From NCBI GenBank assembly GCA_009838845.1, contig VXRD01000126.1:62001-126000 (forward strand): a stretch of DNA of 64,000 nucleotides. Reading direction: 5' to 3'. The position numbers and the translations under genes are program-made. This DNA comes from Gemmatimonadota bacterium. Its GTDB lineage: Bacteria; Latescibacterota; UBA2968. The notes beneath the pieces are model-generated. The model did not search any database. It was not told where the DNA came from and was given only the letters and a program-made list of their open reading frames with translations. This document shows, one piece after another, positions 60,254 through 64,000 of the stretch (the first letter of the stretch is position 1; each line of letters opens with the position of its first letter).

Positions 60254-61021
60254 ATGAATATCAATTTGGATGGAAAGGTCGCACTTATTTCCGGCGCGTC
60301 GCGCGGTATTGGGCGCGGTATTGCCCTCCGGATGGGGCGTTCGGGCGCAAAGGTCGCGGTCAATTATCGCACGCATCCCGACGAGGCAGAGGAAGTTGCC
60401 GCTGAGATTCGCGATGTGGGGTCTGACGCGCTTGTCTATGGCGCAGATGTCTCTGACCGCGATGCGGTGGATGCGATGGTCGCCGCAACGGTTGAGCAAT
60501 TTGGGCGTCTCGATATTGTGGTTTCCAATGCGTATTACAGCAAGCGCGAACCTTTTCTCGATCTGGAATTAGATGGCGCGCGTCGCACGCTTGATGTCAC
60601 GTTTTGGGGGGCTTTCCACATGGCTCAGGCCGGCGCCCGCCAGATGGTCAAACAGGGCGAAGGGGGGGCGATTCTCTTTATCAGTTCTGTTTTGTCCAAT
60701 ATTCCCTTTTCGACCTCGTTGCCCTATAATGCTGCAAAGGCGGGGATCAATCAGATGTCGGCGACTATTGCCAATGAGTTGACCGATCACCGCATTCGCG
60801 CCAATGTGATTACGCCTGGTTACATTGATACGCCCGGCGAGCGTCAATATGCGACGGAAGAACAAATCCGAGAGGCTGCTACTGCGCTGCCCTGGAAGCG
60901 CCTGGGGACGCCGGAAGATATTGCCAATGCCGCCGCATTTCTCTGTTCTGATGCTGCCGACTATATTACAGGGACGGTGTTGAGTGTGGATGGGGGATAT
61001 TGGTTGAAAGTTGCGAGATGA
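60254..61021 (+). CDS. Short-chain dehydrogenase/reductase
   Basis: This 255-residue SDR has the cofactor motif GASRGIG (14-20), catalytic Ser144/145, Tyr158 and Lys162 (YNAAK) and a C-terminal LSVDGGYW typical of FabG-like enzymes. The usual NNAG motif appears as SNAYY (91-95). TAAGGAG precedes ATG 60254. It lies 19 bp after the VOC gene. Confidence 0.9.
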   Translation: MNINLDGKVALISGASRGIGRGIALRMGRSGAKVAVNYRTHPDEAEEVAAEIRDVGSDALVYGADVSDRDAVDAMVAATVEQFGRLDIVVSNAYYSKREPFLDLELDGARRTLDVTFWGAFHMAQAGARQMVKQGEGGAILFISSVLSNIPFSTSLPYNAAKAGINQMSATIANELTDHRIRANVITPGYIDTPGERQYATEEQIREAATALPWKRLGTPEDIANAAAFLCSDAADYITGTVLSVDGGYWLKVAR

Positions 61022-61026
61022 TGAGA

Positions 61027-61047
61027 ATTAAAAATTAAAAATTAAAA
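61027..61047 (+). repeat. Heptamer tandem repeat (ATTAAAA x3)
   Basis: Three perfect ATTAAAA units lie in the spacer after the SDR gene and 17 bp before the ribosome site of the amidohydrolase. Confidence 0.6.
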
Positions 61048-61079
61048 GCAGAGGCTCTTGATTGAGGAGGAATAATACC

Positions 61080-62375
61080 ATGGCGACCAATTTATCTGAA
61101 CATATCGAACAAACCGCGCTGTGCGATACGCACGAGCATCTTCGTCGGGAGCCTGATTGGATTGACGATGGTCCCGATGTATTACAGGACCTTTTTGGCA
61201 ATTATGTGCCTGCGGATCTCATTACGGCTGGTGCATCGCAGGAAGCCCTGAGGCGTCTCACAGATGCGTCAGATCCAGACCTTGTCGGGCGTTTTGAAGG
61301 TGTTCGCGCAGCGTGGGAGGCCACGCAGTACACGGGTTATGGCGAGGCCGTACGGCGCATTGTCACCGATGTGTATGGTTTCGACGAACTCACACCCGAT
61401 GTGCTCGCACCTGCACAGGAAAAACTGACTGAATTGCGTACTCCCGGTGGTCGCTACAATTTGCTGCGCGAAGTCGCCAATCTCGACCATATTCAAACCG
61501 ATGATTCTTCCTGGCCCTGTGATCCCGACGAATCAGGACCAGACTTTTTTCTTTACGACCTCTCCTGGGCGGGGTTTTGCAGTGGGCAGATAGACCAGGA
61601 AGCTATTGCTAAAGATACTGGTATTGCTGTTGTTGATCTCGATTCTCTTCAGAAGGCGATGGAGGCGATATTTGAAAAGCACGCGCCTTGTGCCATTGCG
61701 GTTAAAGCCCAACATGCGTACAATCGCACCCTCAATTGGCAAGCGCGTGCCCGCGGCGATGTCGAACGCGCGCTTTACGCGACGCTTAGCTCGAATAATA
61801 ATGTTTCCGAGTCTATGCGATTGTGCCTTGGCGACTGGTGCTGGGCACGCGGTGTGGAATTGACTATTGAACACAATTTGCCCTTCAAAATCCATACGGG
61901 CTATTACGCTGGCAACAATCGCATGCCCGTTGACCGCATCAAAGCTGGCAATCTCTGCGCGCTTTTGGCCAGGTATCTCGACGCTCGCTTTGTGCTTATG
62001 CACATTGCCTATCCCTATAGTGATGAACTCATCGCGCTGACCAAGCACTACAAAAATGTCTGGGCAGACCTGTGCTGGGCATGGTCTATTAATCCCTACG
62101 CTTCAAGCGATTTTGTCCGCCGATTTATCCACGGCGCTCCCATCAATAAGCTCTTTGTTTTTGGCGGTGATACGCGCTGGCCCACCAGTGCCGCTGCCTA
62201 CGCATTTCAAACCCGTTTCTGGCTTGACAAAACCCTCGAAGCCGAAGTGGAAGAAGGTTATCTGACCGAATCGCAGGCGATGCATATTGCTTCGCGTGTG
62301 ATGTACGACAATCAGTACGAGTGTTTTGATCTCGAGGGCACGCGAAATGCGATTTACCGGGCGATGGGAGAATAG
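61080..62375 (+). CDS. Amidohydrolase-2 family protein, uronate-isomerase-like
   Basis: This is a protein of about 431 residues with a TIM-barrel metal motif CDTHEH (Asp16, His18, His20). It has a later IKVHTGYY-like site (FKIHTGYYAGN), LMHIAYPYSDEL and GGDTRWPTSAA near the end, where the last Asp is the expected catalytic residue. The GGD-rich end resembles uronate-isomerase-related members. ATG 61080 follows GAGGAGG with 9-base spacing. The substrate is unknown. It lies between the SDR and an asparaginase-like gene. Confidence 0.8.
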   Translation: MATNLSEHIEQTALCDTHEHLRREPDWIDDGPDVLQDLFGNYVPADLITAGASQEALRRLTDASDPDLVGRFEGVRAAWEATQYTGYGEAVRRIVTDVYGFDELTPDVLAPAQEKLTELRTPGGRYNLLREVANLDHIQTDDSSWPCDPDESGPDFFLYDLSWAGFCSGQIDQEAIAKDTGIAVVDLDSLQKAMEAIFEKHAPCAIAVKAQHAYNRTLNWQARARGDVERALYATLSSNNNVSESMRLCLGDWCWARGVELTIEHNLPFKIHTGYYAGNNRMPVDRIKAGNLCALLARYLDARFVLMHIAYPYSDELIALTKHYKNVWADLCWAWSINPYASSDFVRRFIHGAPINKLFVFGGDTRWPTSAAAYAFQTRFWLDKTLEAEVEEGYLTESQAMHIASRVMYDNQYECFDLEGTRNAIYRAMGE

Positions 62376-62408
62376 GAAAGGTTTAAAATTTCAGATGGAA
62401 AGAAGGCG

Positions 62409-63287
62409 ATGTCCCACATTGTTGTATCCACATGGCGGTTTGGTCTCGCTTCTAATCAGCCCGCCTGGAAAATTTTGAAAAGTGGTGGCTCTGCGCTCGA
62501 TGCTGTTGTGCGGGGTGCTGAGGTGGCGGAACGCGATCCTGCGGTCAAGAGCGTTGGTTTCGGCGGATATCCCAATGCCGAGGGCGAGGTCGAAGTCGAT
62601 GCCGCGGTTATGGACGGACTTACTCTTGGTTATGGTGCGGTGGCAGGGCTTAGAAATATTGCCACGCCCACCGCTGTGGCGCGGTGCGTGATGGAGAAAA
62701 CAGATCACGTTTTTCTCGTGGGCAATGGCGCGCTGAAGTTTGCGCGCGCACAGGGCTTTGAAGCGTGCAATATGCTCACAGAGCACGGGCGAGAAGCCTG
62801 GGAGAAGTGGAAAAGGGAGCAAACAGGACCTCCCGCAGATGTCCACGATACGATTGGCTTAATCGCTCTTGACCAACACGGGAATCTCGCGGCGGCCTGT
62901 ACCACAAGTGGCGCGGCTTTTAAGTTGCCCGGTCGCGTTGGCGATTCGCCGCTTATTGGCTCGGGTCTTTATGCAGATAATGATACAGGAGCTGCTGCGG
63001 CCACCGGTCGCGGTGAGGAAATTGCTCGGACCTGCGGGTCGTTTGCTGTTGTTGAACACATGCGGCAGGGCAAAACGCCTCAGGAAGCCTGCGAAGCTGT
63101 TGTACAACATCTCATTGCGCGCGTTCCCTCTGCGCGTCCCTATCAGATGGCCTATATCGCCATTGACAAATATGGCAATTGGGGTGCAGCCGCAGCCCGT
63201 TCTGGATTTCTATCGGCTGTCACCAGCAATGCGGAAAATCAACTTTACAAGAGTCGATATATTATTGGTAACGGCGGGGTTGGATGA
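62409..63287 (+). CDS. Isoaspartyl peptidase/L-asparaginase family Ntn hydrolase
   Basis: This is a 292-residue protein. The self-cleavage site is HDTIG, with Thr148 as the new N-terminal nucleophile. GRVGDSPLIGSGLYADN (175-191) and ATGRGEEI are the conserved substrate-site loops. The layout resembles glycosylasparaginase-type members as much as plant-type asparaginase. No signal peptide is seen, so cytoplasmic. It likely removes a beta-aspartyl or amide group. Its TGA overlaps the ATG of the next gene (ATGA). Confidence 0.85.
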   Translation: MSHIVVSTWRFGLASNQPAWKILKSGGSALDAVVRGAEVAERDPAVKSVGFGGYPNAEGEVEVDAAVMDGLTLGYGAVAGLRNIATPTAVARCVMEKTDHVFLVGNGALKFARAQGFEACNMLTEHGREAWEKWKREQTGPPADVHDTIGLIALDQHGNLAAACTTSGAAFKLPGRVGDSPLIGSGLYADNDTGAAAATGRGEEIARTCGSFAVVEHMRQGKTPQEACEAVVQHLIARVPSARPYQMAYIAIDKYGNWGAAAARSGFLSAVTSNAENQLYKSRYIIGNGGVG

Positions 63288-64000
63288 TGGGATTGCGTTC
63301 CCATACTGACTTTATCAGCATGTATTTGATAAACATGGCTCTCAGGCTGTGCCTGCTCGTGGTATTTGTTATTGATCTTAGATACAGCATATGCTTTGCT
63401 GTCGGTCCTGATTCTACGGGTGTCCAACCGGTTGTCTCTGGATTTGTTGATTCTACGGCTGTTGATCCTGCAATGGCCGATCCGCTCAGGCCAGGTCACG
63501 ATCCCTCGACAATACTTGAGATAACAGATCCTTCGCAGCCTCCTGCTCACTGGGTCACGCCTGCGGGTGATTCCACCAGTGTTCTCGATACCTTTGATTA
63601 TCCTCAATTTTTGAATTCTTATCCCGACAAGATATGGCAGGGAATATCGGGCTGGCGATATAGCAAAACAAAAAAAGAAGATGTTTACTATCGGATTTTA
63701 AGAGAAGTTGATAATCATTATCTGAGCGCGAAAACAAAAGGCGGTGCCGTAAATTTTGGGAGAGAAGCAAAGGTCACATATCGAGGCAGAGAAATCAAAG
63801 CAAGTTTGCGTTTGTTCCAAAAATTGCGTTGGCGCTGGCGAGTACACGATTTGCCCGAGGGATCCGATGAAACCGACGACGACAAAAATGACAGTGCTGC
63901 TGCAGTGCGTCTGGTCTTTGGCCGTACCAAAACGCTCAAATACATCTGGAGCGAGACACTGCCCAAGGGGACGGTCATTAAGAAGGGGAGGCTTGGAGTC
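63284..64000 (+). CDS. DUF3047-like exported protein, 3' end cut by window edge
   Basis: The frame is open to base 64000 (239 codons) and begins with ATG overlapping the upstream TGA as ATGA, implying coupled translation. An N-terminal hydrophobic segment (about 18-33) looks like a signal or anchor. A Thr/Asp/Pro-rich linker follows. Near the end WRWRVHDLPEGSDETDDDK and LVFGRTKTLKYIWSETLPKG match the DUF3047 core. The usual D-D-x-A segment appears as DDDKNDSAAAVRLV. The function of DUF3047 is unknown. Confidence 0.65.
   Translation, partial: MMGLRSHTDFISMYLINMALRLCLLVVFVIDLRYSICFAVGPDSTGVQPVVSGFVDSTAVDPAMADPLRPGHDPSTILEITDPSQPPAHWVTPAGDSTSVLDTFDYPQFLNSYPDKIWQGISGWRYSKTKKEDVYYRILREVDNHYLSAKTKGGAVNFGREAKVTYRGREIKASLRLFQKLRWRWRVHDLPEGSDETDDDKNDSAAAVRLVFGRTKTLKYIWSETLPKGTVIKKGRLGV

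Overview
The window looks like chromosomal DNA of an uncultured, free-living diderm bacterium. The gene mix is what is usually seen in FCB-related or Latescibacterota/Poribacteria-type genomes: several sulfatases, two phytanoyl-CoA-dioxygenase-like proteins, Gfo/Idh/MocA oxidoreductases, amidohydrolases, sugar isomerases/epimerases, a PorV/PorQ-like protein, a secreted protein with a FlgD/T9SS-like C-terminal domain, and a TonB-type receptor. This placement is an inference from gene content; there is no rRNA or other phylogenetic marker here. I saw no tRNA, rRNA, CRISPR array, transposase, integrase or phage gene.

Layout. 1-2.3 kb: minus-strand pair (PhyH-HEAT fusion, then a sulfatase cut by the window edge). 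2.3-2.6 kb: a pair of REP-like palindromes. 2.6-6.25 kb: DUF2064 glycosyltransferase, then a complete sugar ABC importer (binding protein, permease, ATPase). 6.25-7.75 kb: an octamer-repeat element and a MATE exporter. 7.86-11.4 kb: a metal-handling trio (TolC-like, SO_0444-type permease with a His/Cys-rich loop, ZIP transporter). 11.4-17.5 kb: Gfo/Idh/MocA dehydrogenase, amidohydrolase, glutaminyl cyclase, an S55 (SpoIVB-like) secreted protease with EF-hand/dockerin loops, and a PhyH dioxygenase. 17.5-20.4 kb: operon of amidohydrolase, Rieske protein, sugar isomerase and SAM decarboxylase, ending at a hairpin. 20.4-26.9 kb: small protein, cupin, 2-phosphoglycerate-kinase-like gene, two sulfatases around an Ldh-type dehydrogenase, and a potassium-channel-like protein.

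26.8-37 kb is a phosphate region: polyphosphate kinase (minus strand), then a porin-like barrel, pstS, pstC, pstA, pstB and phoU. Arrays of 7-bp half-sites at 11-bp period (Pho-box-like) lie before the porin and pstS, and again after phoU, where the site is followed by a -10 and two tandem terminators. This could encode a short phosphate-regulated RNA. 37-40.8 kb: Nudix hydrolase and a CoxD/CoxE/CoxF-like maturation set without visible oxidase subunits. 41-48.1 kb: TonB receptor, large FlgD-tailed exported protein and PorV-like protein. 48.1-51.8 kb (minus): isomerase-like protein, dehydrogenase and mannonate dehydratase. 51.9-54.4 kb (minus): ABC-2 exporter. 54.5-56.1 kb (minus): DUF4926 and acyltransferase-like genes. 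56.3-59.8 kb: heterodimeric ABC exporter with one consensus and one degenerate ATP site. 59.8-64 kb: VOC protein, SDR, amidohydrolase, asparaginase-like hydrolase and a truncated DUF3047-like gene.

The strongest candidates for something under-described are the Pho-box/terminator module after phoU, the octamer-bounded intergenic repeat present twice in opposite orientations, and the S55 protease with dockerin-like repeats in a diderm.
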